A DNA stretch of 64,000 nucleotides, taken from assembly GCA_963713445.1 (NCBI GenBank), contig CAVQMB010000017.1, forward strand, positions 77,044 through 141,043, read 5' to 3'. The notes under the pieces were generated by a model that saw nothing but the letters and a program-made list of their open reading frames with translations, searched no databases and had not been told where the DNA came from. This document shows positions 34,986 to 44,290 of this stretch, one piece after another (the stretch's first letter is position 1; every line of letters begins with the position of its first letter). Both the position numbers and the translations under genes were made by a program. Source of the DNA: CAVQMB01 sp963713445. Lineage in GTDB: Bacteria; Pseudomonadota; Gammaproteobacteria; Competibacterales; Competibacteraceae.

Positions 34986-36398
34986 ATGACCCCCGAGTGG
35001 ACCCCGCAGAGCTGGCACGATCGACCGATCAAGCAGATTCCCGATTATCCCGATCCAGCGATCCTGGCCGGGGTCGAAGATAACCTGAGCCGCTTTCCAC
35101 CGCTGGTGTTTGCAGGGGAAGCACGCCGGTTACGCAGTGCGCTGGCCGAAGTGGCGGCCGGACGGGCGTTTCTGCTGCAGGGCGGCGACTGTGCTGAGAG
35201 CTTCGCGGAGTTCGGCGCCGACACCATCCGCGATACCTTCCGTGTGCTCCTGCAGATGGCGATAGTACTGACTTTCGGCTCGGCCTGTCCGGTGGTCAAG
35301 GTCGGCCGCATGGCCGGGCAGTTCGCCAAGCCTCGGTCGGCGCCGACGGAACGGCTGGGCGACGTGGAGTTGCCCAGCTACCGGGGCGATATCATCAATG
35401 CCCTGGAGTTCGATCCGGCCAGTCGGGCACCTGATCCGACCCGCATGCTGACGGCTTATTCCCAGGCCTCGGCTACGCTCAACCTGCTGCGGGCGTTCGC
35501 CCAGGGCGGGTTTGCCGACCTGCATCAGGTGCACCGCTGGACGCTGGATTTCGTTGAGGCTAGCCCGCAGGCCGCGCGTTACCGGGCGCTGGCCGATCGT
35601 CTCAGCGAGACGCTGGCCTTCATGGGCGCCTGTGGCCTGACATCCGAGACCACCCCGCAGATTCGTGAGACGGACTTGTTCACCTCTCACGAGGCGTTGC
35701 TGCTGCCTTACGAACAGGCCCTGACCCGGGTGGATTCGACCAGCGGGCACTGGTACGACTGTTCAGCGCACATGCTGTGGATTGGTGACCGTACCCGTGA
35801 TCCGGATGGTGGTCACGTCGAGTTTGCTCGCGGCATCCACAATCCGATCGGGCTCAAGTGCGGGCCGACGCTGACCACCGATGATTTGTTGCGGTTGATC
35901 GATCGGCTCAATCCGCACAACGATCCCGGTCGTCTGACCCTGATCGTGCGCATGGGCGCCGATCATGTCGCTGACGGTCTGCCTGCGTTGATCCGCGCTG
36001 TGCAGCGCGAGGGCCGCGCGGTGGTATGGTCCTGTGATCCCATGCACGGTAACACCATAAAATCGGCCAGCGGTTTCAAGACGCGGCCGTTCGAACGCAT
36101 CCTGCATGAGGTTCGCACGTTTTTTGCGGTACATGCCGGTGAGGGCAGCTATGGCGGCGGCATTCATGTCGAGATGACGGGCAAGAATGTGACCGAGTGC
36201 ACCGGCGGTGTGCAGGCCATCACTGATGACGCCCTGGGAGATCGCTATCATACCTACTGCGATCCGCGCCTCAATGCCTCGCAGGGGCTGGAACTGGCTT
36301 TCCTGCTGGCCGAGGAGCTCAAGCGTGATCGCCAGCGGGCCGGCATGGCGGTTGCTGACCGAGGCGGCTTTCGGGGTGCCGGGAAGAAAACGACCTGA
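34986..36398 (+). CDS. class II 3-deoxy-7-phosphoheptulonate synthase
   Basis: A 470-residue plant-type (class II) DAHP synthase, the first step of aromatic amino acid synthesis. WTPQSWHDRPIKQIPDYPD is the class II N-terminus, FLLQGGDCAESFAEF has the metal-binding cysteine, VVWSCDPMHGNTIKSASGFKTR holds the metal-binding His and substrate loop, and GGIHVEMTGKNVTECTGG carries further ligands. Feedback control is typical for the class but not readable here. Class II enzymes are less common in Gammaproteobacteria than AroFGH types. Confidence 0.94.
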   Translation: MTPEWTPQSWHDRPIKQIPDYPDPAILAGVEDNLSRFPPLVFAGEARRLRSALAEVAAGRAFLLQGGDCAESFAEFGADTIRDTFRVLLQMAIVLTFGSACPVVKVGRMAGQFAKPRSAPTERLGDVELPSYRGDIINALEFDPASRAPDPTRMLTAYSQASATLNLLRAFAQGGFADLHQVHRWTLDFVEASPQAARYRALADRLSETLAFMGACGLTSETTPQIRETDLFTSHEALLLPYEQALTRVDSTSGHWYDCSAHMLWIGDRTRDPDGGHVEFARGIHNPIGLKCGPTLTTDDLLRLIDRLNPHNDPGRLTLIVRMGADHVADGLPALIRAVQREGRAVVWSCDPMHGNTIKSASGFKTRPFERILHEVRTFFAVHAGEGSYGGGIHVEMTGKNVTECTGGVQAITDDALGDRYHTYCDPRLNASQGLELAFLLAEELKRDRQRAGMAVADRGGFRGAGKKTT

Positions 36399-36505
36399 TT
36401 CAGGATGGTGTCGCTTGTCCGCGGGCTGGTTGCCCGCAACGGGGTCCTGGCGTATGGTCTGAAGCGGCGGAGTTCGTTGATCGTAACGCATCCGGAGGAA
36501 CCACC

Positions 36506-36997
36506 ATGGCGAAACAACCCAACCCCTTCGATCCCACGGAAATGATGCGCCTGTTCGACCCTGGCCAGGCGCTGGCCGAATGGCGGCAGCTGCTGGAGAG
36601 CTACGGTGCGCCCAAGGGTGCCGAGCTGCCGGCCATGCTGGACAGCCAGCGCAAGAACATGGAGGCATTGCTGGAAGCCAATCGGCTGTTGCTGAGCGGG
36701 GCTCAGACGGTCATGCAGCGTCAGACTGAACTGCTGAACGAAGCGACCCGGGAAGCCGCTGCTGCAGCCGGTAAGCTGACCAGTGCCCAGCAGCCGGCGG
36801 AGTGGCAACAGCAGCAGATGGCGCTGATCGCGTCGGCTTACGGCCGTGCCATTGGCGTCCTGCAGGAGATCAGCAGCATGATCAACACGTCGCAGCAGCG
36901 GGCTCTTGAGGTGCTCGATCGGCGCTGGAACGAGAGCATCGGGGAACTGCGTACGCTGGGTGATCAGGCCGGTGCCGGAGACCATAGCGACCGCTGA
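36506..36997 (+). CDS. phasin-like granule-associated protein
   Basis: A 163-residue, Ala- and Gln-rich amphipathic helical protein without signal or membrane segments. The centre (QRKNMEALLEANRLLLSGAQ followed by MQRQTELLNEA) matches the phasin pattern of proteins that coat PHA granules. It is consistent with phaB and phaR in the window although 15 kb away. A GGAGGAACC ribosome binding site lies close to the ATG. It is followed by a sugar transporter operon with no functional link that I can see. Confidence 0.75.
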   Translation: MAKQPNPFDPTEMMRLFDPGQALAEWRQLLESYGAPKGAELPAMLDSQRKNMEALLEANRLLLSGAQTVMQRQTELLNEATREAAAAAGKLTSAQQPAEWQQQQMALIASAYGRAIGVLQEISSMINTSQQRALEVLDRRWNESIGELRTLGDQAGAGDHSDR

Positions 36998-37058
36998 CGC
37001 ATGGGTGGATGGTTGCCGCCGCGGCTGCCGCAGGCGCGGCGTGCAGCAGCCACCGAAG

Positions 37059-38315
37059 ATGGCGCTGCTGGTTGCATTGCTGCTCACGGTGGTCACAAGC
37101 CGCGCCGCGACATTGGCTATTTCCTGTGGTGCGGTAGGCCAGGAGCTGACCCTGTGCCGCCATGAATCCCAGGCGTGGGCGGCACGCACCGGTAACCGAG
37201 TCAAGGTTGTTTCGACCCCCAACTCGACCACCGAACGGTTGGCCTTGTACCAGCAACTGCTGGCCGCCGGGGCCGATGACATTGATGTATTCCAGATCGA
37301 TGTGGTGTGGCCCGGAATTCTGGCGCACCATTTTATCGACCTCGCACCGTACCTGGGCGCGCACCGCAAGGCGTTCTTCCGTACTCTGATCGCCAACGAC
37401 ACTATTGCCGGGCGGCTGGTAGCGATACCCTGGTACACTGATGCCGGCCTGCTGTATTACCGCAAGGATTTACTGGTCCAGTACGGTGCCAGCCCACCAC
37501 GGACCTGGGCCCAGCTCACCACTACGGCTCGCCGCATTCAGGCCGCCCAGCGGGCCGCTGGTCATCGTCGGATGTGGGGGTTCGTCTGGCAGGGTCGGGC
37601 CTACGAAGGATTGACTTGTGATGCCCTGGAATGGATCGCGAGCCGTAACGGCGGCACCATCGTGGCGGCCGATGGCAGGGTGACCATTGACAACCCGCGT
37701 GCCGTGGCCGCCGTCAGGCAGGCTGCCGGATGGATCGGAACCATCAGCCCGGAAGGGGTGCTGAACTACGCTGAGGAGGAATCGCGCGGTGTCTTTCAGT
37801 CCGGCAATGCGGTGTTCATGCGCAACTGGCCATACGCCTGGGCGCTCGCCCAGAGCGCCGATAGCAGCGTGCGGGGTAAAGTGGGCGTCACGGTGCTGCC
37901 CAAGGGTGGGACCGATGGCCGCCACGTTGCCACACTGGGTGGCTGGCAGCTGGCGGTGTCGCGCTATTCGCGGCATCCGAGACTGGCGGCGCAGTTGGTG
38001 CTCTATTTAACCAGTGCGGCGGTTCAGAAACAGCGCGCTATCAGGGGTGCTTACAATCCGACTTTGCTAAAGCTTTACCACGACCCCCAGGTACTCAAAG
38101 CCAACCCGTTTTTCGGCCGGCTACTTCCCATCCTGCGTCATGCTGTGGCGCGGCCGTCCCGAACCACCGGCATCAAGTACAATCGGGTCAGTCACGCGTT
38201 CTGGAATTCGGTGCACGCCGCGCTGGCCGGGCAGCGCAGTTCGGCAGCAAGCCTCAGGGCGCTGGCCCGGCGCCTCAACCGCATGAGTTACGGCGGCAGT
38301 CGCTGGCGCGGGTAG
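37059..38315 (+). CDS. sugar ABC transporter substrate-binding protein
   Basis: A MalE/ThuE-type periplasmic binding protein of about 418 residues. A hydrophobic signal segment (ALLVALLLTVVTSRAATLAIS) follows the chosen ATG; GTG codons at 37005 and 37041 are possible starts and I cannot decide between them. Later motifs DVFQIDVVWPGILAHHFIDL, IPWYTDAGLLYYRKDLL and RGVFQSGNAVFMRNWPYAW are typical of oligosaccharide-binding proteins of the trehalose/maltose group. Two permease genes follow directly. Its ATP-binding subunit is not encoded here. Confidence 0.88.
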   Translation: MALLVALLLTVVTSRAATLAISCGAVGQELTLCRHESQAWAARTGNRVKVVSTPNSTTERLALYQQLLAAGADDIDVFQIDVVWPGILAHHFIDLAPYLGAHRKAFFRTLIANDTIAGRLVAIPWYTDAGLLYYRKDLLVQYGASPPRTWAQLTTTARRIQAAQRAAGHRRMWGFVWQGRAYEGLTCDALEWIASRNGGTIVAADGRVTIDNPRAVAAVRQAAGWIGTISPEGVLNYAEEESRGVFQSGNAVFMRNWPYAWALAQSADSSVRGKVGVTVLPKGGTDGRHVATLGGWQLAVSRYSRHPRLAAQLVLYLTSAAVQKQRAIRGAYNPTLLKLYHDPQVLKANPFFGRLLPILRHAVARPSRTTGIKYNRVSHAFWNSVHAALAGQRSSAASLRALARRLNRMSYGGSRWRG

Positions 38316-38319
38316 CGGG

Positions 38320-39249
38320 GTGCCGACGTCAAGCTCGCGACTGGAGCGCAGCCGGGTCCGCAGTGCCTGGTTGTATCTGTCGCCGATGCTGCTGGTGCTG
38401 GCCCTGGTGGCGGGCTGGCCGCTGGTCCGGACCATTTGGTTCGGGTTTACCGATGCCAATCTGACTAATCTGGCCGGCGCACACTTCGTCGGGTTTGCCA
38501 ATTATCTGACCTACTATCGGGGCCATTGGTACGGGTTGCTGGCCGACCCGGACTGGTGGCGCGCAGTATTTAACACGCTTTATTTCGCCGCTGTATCCGT
38601 TAGCCTGGAGACGGTACTGGGCACCGTGATCGCCCTGGTGCTACAGCAGGCTTTTCCGGGCCGCGCCCTGGTGCGCGCCGCGGCGTTGATTCCATGGGCG
38701 GTGCCGACCGTGGTTTCGGCCCGACTCTGGGGTTGGCTGCTGAATGACCAGTACGGCGTGATTAATTACCTGTTGCAGGGGCTCGGCCTGATCAGTCAGC
38801 CGCTCGCCTGGACCGCGGCGCCGGATCTGGCGATGACCTCGGTGATCATCGCCGATGTCTGGAAGACCACGCCGTTTGTGGCCCTGTTGGTGCTGGCGGC
38901 GCTGCAGATGTTGCCGCTGGACTGCTACGAGGCGGCCCGGATCGATGGCGTGCACCCGGTTAGAGTATTCTTCCAGGTGACTTTACCGCTGATTCGCCCG
39001 GCTTTGCTGGTGGCGGTGGTGTTCCGGCTGTTGGATGCGCTGCGCATCTTCGATCTGGTCTACGTGTTGACCTCCAACAGTCCGGAGACGATCACCATGT
39101 CGGTCTATGTGCGTCAGCAACTGGTTGATTTCCAGGAGGTCGGTTACGGTTCCGCCGCCGCCACTTTGCTGTTTTTCATTGTCGCGCTGTGCACCGTGGT
39201 CTATCTGATGCTGGGCAGGGTCCGGTTCGATCCGGGGGGGGCGCAATGA
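38320..39249 (+). CDS. sugar ABC transporter permease (MalF/ThuF type)
   Basis: A 309-residue inner-membrane permease with six predicted helices (first: AWLYLSPMLLVLALVAGWPLV). The coupling EAA loop EAARIDGVHPVRVFFQVTLPLIRPAL is intact. It starts at GTG 38320, four bases after the binding-protein stop, and its stop overlaps the next permease start in an ATGA junction. It forms the channel with its neighbour. Confidence 0.9.
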   Translation: MPTSSSRLERSRVRSAWLYLSPMLLVLALVAGWPLVRTIWFGFTDANLTNLAGAHFVGFANYLTYYRGHWYGLLADPDWWRAVFNTLYFAAVSVSLETVLGTVIALVLQQAFPGRALVRAAALIPWAVPTVVSARLWGWLLNDQYGVINYLLQGLGLISQPLAWTAAPDLAMTSVIIADVWKTTPFVALLVLAALQMLPLDCYEAARIDGVHPVRVFFQVTLPLIRPALLVAVVFRLLDALRIFDLVYVLTSNSPETITMSVYVRQQLVDFQEVGYGSAAATLLFFIVALCTVVYLMLGRVRFDPGGAQ

Positions 39250-40076
39250 GTCGCCGTCTGCTGCGCCGCTGTGGGTTCTGGTTGCTGGTCGTGGTGATCG
39301 TGGTCTACAGCGTATTCCCCTTCTACTATGCCATCATCACTTCGTTGAAGACTGGCACAGCCCTGTTCCGGGTCGACTGGTTCCCGGTCAGTTGGAACTT
39401 CGGCAATTACTTGACCTTGTTCCGCCAACAGCCGTTTGGCCGGAACATTCTCAACTCTGTAATGGTCGCCGGTACGGTGGTGCTGGTGTCGCTGCTGCTC
39501 GGTGTCAGCGCGGCTTATGCTCTCGGTCGCGTACGTTTTCGTGGTCGCCGTACCCTGCTGCTCAGCATTCTGGGAGTGTCGATGTTTCCCCAGGTGGCAG
39601 TGCTATCGGGGCTGTTCGAATTGATCAGGGCACTGGGCCTGTATGACAATCTGCTGGCCTTGGTCATCGCGTACATGATCTTTACCTTGCCGTTCACGGT
39701 CTGGGTCCTGACCACGTTCATGCGCCAGTTGCCGCGCGAGTTGGAGGAGGCCGCGCTGGTCGATGGCGCACCCACCCACGTTATCGTCACCCAGATCTTC
39801 CTGCCACTGCTGTGGCCGGCACTGGTGACTACCGGGTTGCTGGCCTTCATCGCCGCCTGGAACGAATTCCTATTCGCACTTACTTTTACGCTTAGCAACG
39901 ACGAGCGCACCGTGCCCGTGGCGATTGCGCTTATCAGCGGCGCCAGCCAGTTCGAGCTGCCCTGGGGTAACATCATGGCGGCATCGGTCATTGTCACTGT
40001 CCCGGTGGTAGCGCTGGTATTGGTCTTCCAGCGCCGTATAGTGTCCGGTCTGACCGCCGGCGCCATCAACGGATGA
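39246..40076 (+). CDS. sugar ABC transporter permease (MalG/ThuG type)
   Basis: A 276-residue permease. FPFYYAIITSLKTGTALF is the usual first periplasmic loop of MalG-type subunits, and EEAALVDGAPTHVIVTQIFLPLLWPALVT is the EAA loop that contacts the ATPase. ATG 39246 overlaps the previous stop, which excludes the longer frame from 39189. No ATP-binding gene follows; a shared MsmK/UgpC-type ATPase elsewhere in the genome would be needed. Confidence 0.9.
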   Translation: MSRRLLRRCGFWLLVVVIVVYSVFPFYYAIITSLKTGTALFRVDWFPVSWNFGNYLTLFRQQPFGRNILNSVMVAGTVVLVSLLLGVSAAYALGRVRFRGRRTLLLSILGVSMFPQVAVLSGLFELIRALGLYDNLLALVIAYMIFTLPFTVWVLTTFMRQLPRELEEAALVDGAPTHVIVTQIFLPLLWPALVTTGLLAFIAAWNEFLFALTFTLSNDERTVPVAIALISGASQFELPWGNIMAASVIVTVPVVALVLVFQRRIVSGLTAGAING

Positions 40077-40187
40077 GTTTCGACGGGCCAGACCCGGTGG
40101 AAGCTGTCGTCAGGCCGCAACACAGCGGTCCGGCTGTCACACCGGCAACAGTTGGCTCCGGGCGCCGCCAGGATCGCCACGGGGACG

Positions 40188-40457
40188 TTATTCGGACTCG
40201 TCGAAGCGGCGCTCGATGAGAGCCTCAATCTGCTGCAGTGCCTGCTCGGCATCCTCGCCACTGGCCCTTAGGGTCAGTCGTGTACCCTGGGCGGCCGCTA
40301 GCATCAACACCCCCATGATGCTTTTGGCATTGACCTCGCGCTGCTCCTTCTGCAGCTGGATATCGCAGCCGAAGCCGGCCGCCAGGCTCACCAGCTTGGC
40401 GGCTGCCCGGGCATGCAGGCCCAGCCGATTGACGATGATAACTTCGCGCTCCAGCAC
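40188..40457 (-). CDS. ptsH: HPr-family phosphocarrier protein (NPr/PtsH)
   Basis: An 89-residue HPr. NRLGLHARAAAKLV has the phosphorylated H15, and VNAKSIMGVLMLAA has S46 in the position that HprK phosphorylates in other bacteria. It lies at the downstream end of the rpoN-hpf-ptsN-hprK-rapZ block. There is no sugar-PTS gene nearby, so it probably acts in the regulatory nitrogen-PTS chain with PtsN. The rightmost residues of the frame are acidic as in most HPr proteins. Confidence 0.93.
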   Translation of the reverse strand: MLEREVIIVNRLGLHARAAAKLVSLAAGFGCDIQLQKEQREVNAKSIMGVLMLAAAQGTRLTLRASGEDAEQALQQIEALIERRFDESE

Positions 40458-40472
40458 TGTAGCGGTCTCCTC

Positions 40473-41330
40473 TTAGCCCAGTTCCCGATGGCGCGTCATG
40501 ACCTGTGGCTGGCAATGGGCGAAATGTTCGGCCAGTTGGGCCGCAACATAAACCGAGCGATGCTGGCCGCCGGTACAGCCGATGGCGACTGTCAGATAGC
40601 TGCGGCTGCTGGTTGCAAATCGGGGTAGCCATTTTTCCAGGAATCGGGTCAGCTCATCCAGCAGTTCACCGGCCAGCGACTGGCTTTCGAGAAATTCGCG
40701 TACCGGCTTGTCGAGCCCGGTCAGCAGGCGTAACTTGCGATCCCAGTGTGGGTTGGGCAGGCAGCGAACATCGAACACGAAGTCGGCATCGGTGGGGATG
40801 CCGTTCTTGAAGCCGAACGATTCGAACAACAGGGTCATGGGCTTGCCGCGGCTGCCCTGTACCCGGGAGCGGACCAGTTCGCGCAGTTCGTGGACATTGG
40901 TCTGGCTGGTGTCGATGACCAGCGTGGCGTGGGCTGTGATCTCGTTCAACAACTGGCGTTCATCACGGATCGCCTCCAGCAGGGGCTGTTGCTGCAAGGC
41001 CAGCGGATGGCGCCGGCGGGTTTCGTTATAGCGTCGCAATAAGGCCTCGTCGCTGGCTTGCAGGAACAGCACCTCGATGTCCAGGCCGAGGCGTTGCAGC
41101 TCACTCAGCAGGTCGGGAAAGCCTGCCAGTTGATCAAGAAAATTGCGCGCATCTATTCCGACAGCGGTGGCTTGTTCCAGCGATCCGGCCCGTGCCAGCA
41201 CCGCCTCGGCAAACGAGTGCAGCAGTTGTAGCGGCAGATTGTCGACGCAGTAATAGCCCAGATCCTCCAGTGTCTGCAGGGCAATGGTCTTGCCCGAACC
41301 GGACAGGCCACTGACGATGATCATGCGCAT
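40473..41330 (-). CDS. rapZ: RNase adapter protein RapZ
   Basis: A 285-residue P-loop protein. IIVSGLSGSGKTIALQTLEDLGYYCVDNLP is split in the family by the Walker A GLSGSGKT, and the C-terminal YLTVAIGCTGGQHRSVYVAAQL is the conserved RNA/metabolite-binding part. In E. coli RapZ directs RNase E to the GlmZ sRNA and binds GlcN6P; in species without GlmZ its role is less clear. ATG 41330 gives the family N-terminus; a longer frame to 41435 overlaps hprK and is rejected. Confidence 0.94.
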   Translation of the reverse strand: MRMIIVSGLSGSGKTIALQTLEDLGYYCVDNLPLQLLHSFAEAVLARAGSLEQATAVGIDARNFLDQLAGFPDLLSELQRLGLDIEVLFLQASDEALLRRYNETRRRHPLALQQQPLLEAIRDERQLLNEITAHATLVIDTSQTNVHELRELVRSRVQGSRGKPMTLLFESFGFKNGIPTDADFVFDVRCLPNPHWDRKLRLLTGLDKPVREFLESQSLAGELLDELTRFLEKWLPRFATSSRSYLTVAIGCTGGQHRSVYVAAQLAEHFAHCQPQVMTRHRELG

Positions 41331-41872
41331 GGCGATGATCCCGCGCTGGCGGCCGTCTGGCGCTCGGTCAGGGTGCGCTCGGCGTGGTATCCGCACTGGC
41401 GGAGCCGCAGTTGCCGGACGGCACATTCGGCCCATAGCGCCCGGTTGAGTCCGGCGGCAGCGACCAAGCGGAATGCCGGCAGTTCGACACCCAGCAGCCG
41501 GCAGCGCTGGCTGTCAGGTTCGAGTTTGCTGGGCGCGGGCGCCGAGGCACTCAGCTGAATCACCAGGTCGAGGGGTTGTTCCCCTGCTATAGCGGTGGGC
41601 CCGAATAACTTACCGACGTCGATCACACCCAGCCCGCCGACCTGCAGATAGCCGTGCAGCAGTTCACTGGCCCGGGCCAGCAATCGGCGGTGGCGGTCGA
41701 TTCGGAGCAACGGTGCATCGTCACTGACCAGGCAGTGGCCACGGTCCAGTAGTTCCAGCGCCAAGCTGCTCTTGCCGCTGCCGCTGGCACCCCGCAACAG
41801 GACGCCCATGCCGTCCACGCCCAGCATCACGCCATGTACGGCACATTCAGCGAACGATTCTCCGGTCTCCAT
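41321..41872 (-). CDS. hprK: HPr kinase/phosphorylase, short form lacking the N-terminal domain
   Basis: A 183-residue protein equal to the catalytic domain only. Walker A is LRGASGSGKSSLAL, the catalytic Asp pair lies in CLVSDDAPLLRI, and YLQVGGLGVIDVGKLFG is the HprK signature region. Full-length HprK is about 310 residues; the missing ~130-residue N-terminal domain is not in another frame because ptsN ends four bases upstream. Short HprK proteins are known mainly in Alphaproteobacteria. It probably phosphorylates S46 of the HPr encoded two genes downstream. Confidence 0.87.
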   Translation of the reverse strand: METGESFAECAVHGVMLGVDGMGVLLRGASGSGKSSLALELLDRGHCLVSDDAPLLRIDRHRRLLARASELLHGYLQVGGLGVIDVGKLFGPTAIAGEQPLDLVIQLSASAPAPSKLEPDSQRCRLLGVELPAFRLVAAAGLNRALWAECAVRQLRLRQCGYHAERTLTERQTAASAGSSPCA

Positions 41873-41875
41873 GGG

Positions 41876-42340
41876 TCAGCCTCCGGGTGGCCGCCAGGCC
41901 ACTAGCTGCTGGTAGAGGTCGTCGTTATCGGCCGCAGCTCGCAGCTGCTCGCAGAAGTCCTGATTGCTGAACATCTCGGCGAGATAGGCGAGAATCTTAA
42001 GGTGTTCATCGGTGCAGTGTTCGGGAACCACCAATGCGAACAGCAGATCCACCGGTTGTTGATCCAGGGCGTCAAAGTCGACGCCCTGCGCCAGTTTCAC
42101 CACCGCCCCGATGGTCCGGGGCGTGTTGCTAAGTCGTCCGTGCGGTAAGGCGACACCGTGCCCCAGGCCTGTGCTCCCCAGTCGCTCACGGCCCAGCAGG
42201 CTGTCGAAGACGATGCGGTTGTCGAGGCCGGGCTCCGCCGTTGCGAGCAGCTCACCCAGCAGTTCCAGGGCCCGCTTCTTGCTCGCCACGTCGGTGCGAC
42301 AGACGACCCGCTCCGGAACGATCAGCTCGCCGAGGTTCAT
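41876..42340 (-). CDS. ptsN: PTS nitrogen-regulatory EIIA protein
   Basis: A 154-residue EIIA-fructose-fold protein. GSTGLGHGVALPHGRL has the phosphorylated histidine in the ALPHGR motif. EIIA-Ntr is the terminal acceptor of the nitrogen-PTS and controls potassium transport, stress and nitrogen functions by protein contacts. Position between hpf and hprK is conserved. Confidence 0.94.
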   Translation of the reverse strand: MNLGELIVPERVVCRTDVASKKRALELLGELLATAEPGLDNRIVFDSLLGRERLGSTGLGHGVALPHGRLSNTPRTIGAVVKLAQGVDFDALDQQPVDLLFALVVPEHCTDEHLKILAYLAEMFSNQDFCEQLRAAADNDDLYQQLVAWRPPGG

Positions 42341-42351
42341 GGCGGTTTTGC

Positions 42352-42675
42352 TCAGTCGACTGGTGGCGTGTTGTTCTTGTCGGTGCGATGCTTATCGGTC
42401 ACTTTCTCCTTGTGCTTCCTGATCTGACGATCGAGCTTGTCCATCAACGTGTCGATGGCCGCGTACATGTCCTCGTGGGCTGCGTCGGCGAACAAATCGT
42501 GACCGGCGACATGCACCGTGGCTTCAGCCCGGTGAATCAGTTTTTCCACACTAAGGATGATTTGTGCCGAGGTGATCCATTCAAAATGCCGTTCGATGCG
42601 CTCGAGCTTGCCGTTGACGTAGTTGCGAAGAGCATCGGTGATCTCGACGTGATGGCCACTCAGAGTGACTTGCAT
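42352..42675 (-). CDS. hpf: ribosome hibernation promoting factor, short form
   Basis: A 107-residue HPF/RaiA-family protein. VTLSGHHVEITDALRNYVNGKLERIERHF is the typical start, and HVAGHDLFADAAHEDMYAAIDTLMDKLDRQI is the conserved RNA-binding region. It binds idle ribosomes and promotes 100S dimer formation in stationary phase. The 3' end lies 11 bases from the ptsN start, consistent with the conserved rpoN-hpf-ptsN unit. Confidence 0.94.
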   Translation of the reverse strand: MQVTLSGHHVEITDALRNYVNGKLERIERHFEWITSAQIILSVEKLIHRAEATVHVAGHDLFADAAHEDMYAAIDTLMDKLDRQIRKHKEKVTDKHRTDKNNTPPVD

Positions 42676-42753
42676 CGCAGACTCCTTATGTATCGTTAGT
42701 GAGGTATGGATGACCGACCGACTGCATTGCCGGGCCCTACGGGCACTGTCGCT

Positions 42754-44197
42754 TCATGCCAGTCGTTTGCGGTCGGAAGATGAGGGGATCGCCAGCAGTT
42801 CACGGTACTTGGCGACGGTGCGACGGGCCACATTGATTCCCTCTCTGCCCAGCAGTTCAGCAATTTTACTATCGCTCAACGGCTTTTGATGGGTTCTCCG
42901 CGCTGATCAGTTTCTTGATCATGGCGCGAATGGCGGTCGCCGAACACTCGCCGCCGTCGCTGGTGCCGACATGGCTCGAGAAGAAGTACTTGAACTCGAA
43001 TATCCCGCGCGGCGTATGCATGTATTTGCGACTGGTGACCCGCGAGATCGTGGATTCATGCATCTCAAGCGCCTCGGCGACATCACGCAGGACCAGAGGT
43101 TTCATGTGCTCCTCACCGTGTTCCAGAAAGCCGCGCTGGTGCTCGATGATGCAACTGGCGACACGCAACAGGGTTTCATTGCGATTCTGCAGGCTCTTCA
43201 GGAACCAGCGTGCTTCCTGAAGCTGATTGCGCAACGAGACATTGTCGGAGCTGTTGTCCGCGCGCCGTATCAGGCCGGAGTAGTGGCTGTTGATGCGCAG
43301 TCGCGGCGCATTATCCAGGTTAAGCTCGACTTGCCAGCTGTGATTGCGCTTCCGCACGAACACATCGGGGACAACATACTCGGTATTATCGCCACCGAGC
43401 AGCGCGCCGGGATGTGGGTTAAGACTCTGGATCAGCTCGACGATGGCGCGCAGGTCGTCGCGACTGACTTTCAGCCGCCGCATAAGGGTGCTGTAATCGT
43501 GACCGGCCAGCAGTGTCAGGTGCTGGCTGACCAGCTGTCGCGCCGGCGCCAGCCATGGTGTATCGGCTGGAAGCTGGTTGAGCTGCAGCAGCAGGCACTC
43601 TGCCGGATCACGGGCGGCAACTCCAGCTGGGTCGAACTGCTGGATCCGGTGCAGCACGGCTTCCATTTCGTCGCTGCCTATGGCCAATTCGGCGGGTAAT
43701 CCCTGGCGGATGTCGTCCAGTGAAAGTGAAAGATAACCCGTGTCGCTGATGGCATCGACGATGGCATCAGCCAGCAGCCGGTCACGCTCGCTGAATGGCG
43801 TCAGCCGCAACTGCCACTCGAGGTGGTCGTGCAGCGACTCCTGCCGCGTCATCTGCTGTTCTTCGCCGCCACCCCCACCGCTGTCGCTGTGGGAAAAACT
43901 GGTGGCGCCATCATAATTGTCGTAGACGTCGTCCCAGTTGCTGTCGACGGGCAGTTCCGCAGGCAGTCTGTCGTCGCTGGAGGCGGTTGTGGCCCGTTCA
44001 TCATGACCGGGGCTGTCGTCGCCTGTGGCCGCCGTCTCTGCATCCTCGGCCTGCTCAAGCATGAAATTGCTCTCCAGCACAGTCTGGATTTCAGTCTGCA
44101 GTTCCAGGCTGGACAACTGCAGCAGACGAATCGCCTGCTGCAGTTGTGGCGTCATGGTGAGCTGCTGGCCAAGCCGAAGTTGAAGCGATTGTCGCAT
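42754..44197 (-). pseudogene. rpoN: RNA polymerase sigma-54 factor with a one-base frameshift before the RpoN box
   Basis: The intact frame from 44197 gives 442 residues with the activator-contact region I (LRLGQQLTMTPQLQQAIRLL), an acidic region II and the core/HTH part (LRDVAEALEMHESTISRVTS). It then stops at 42869 after ENPSKAVER. In the next frame the DNA continues as PLSDSKIAELLGREGINVA then RRTVAKYRE, the RpoN box that recognises the -24 element, ending at 42754. Removing one A from the run of four (42884-42887 on the plus strand) restores a 480-residue protein of normal length. I therefore read this as a single gene with an artefactual or recent frameshift. Confidence 0.85.
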
Positions 44198-44290
44198 GAA
44201 AGCGTTGCGTCAAAACCAAGTGAGTAAGCGATCCCTGTGATTACGGGATTATAGCTTACAGCATAAGTTGTGCCAGTCTGTCGCGCAGGA

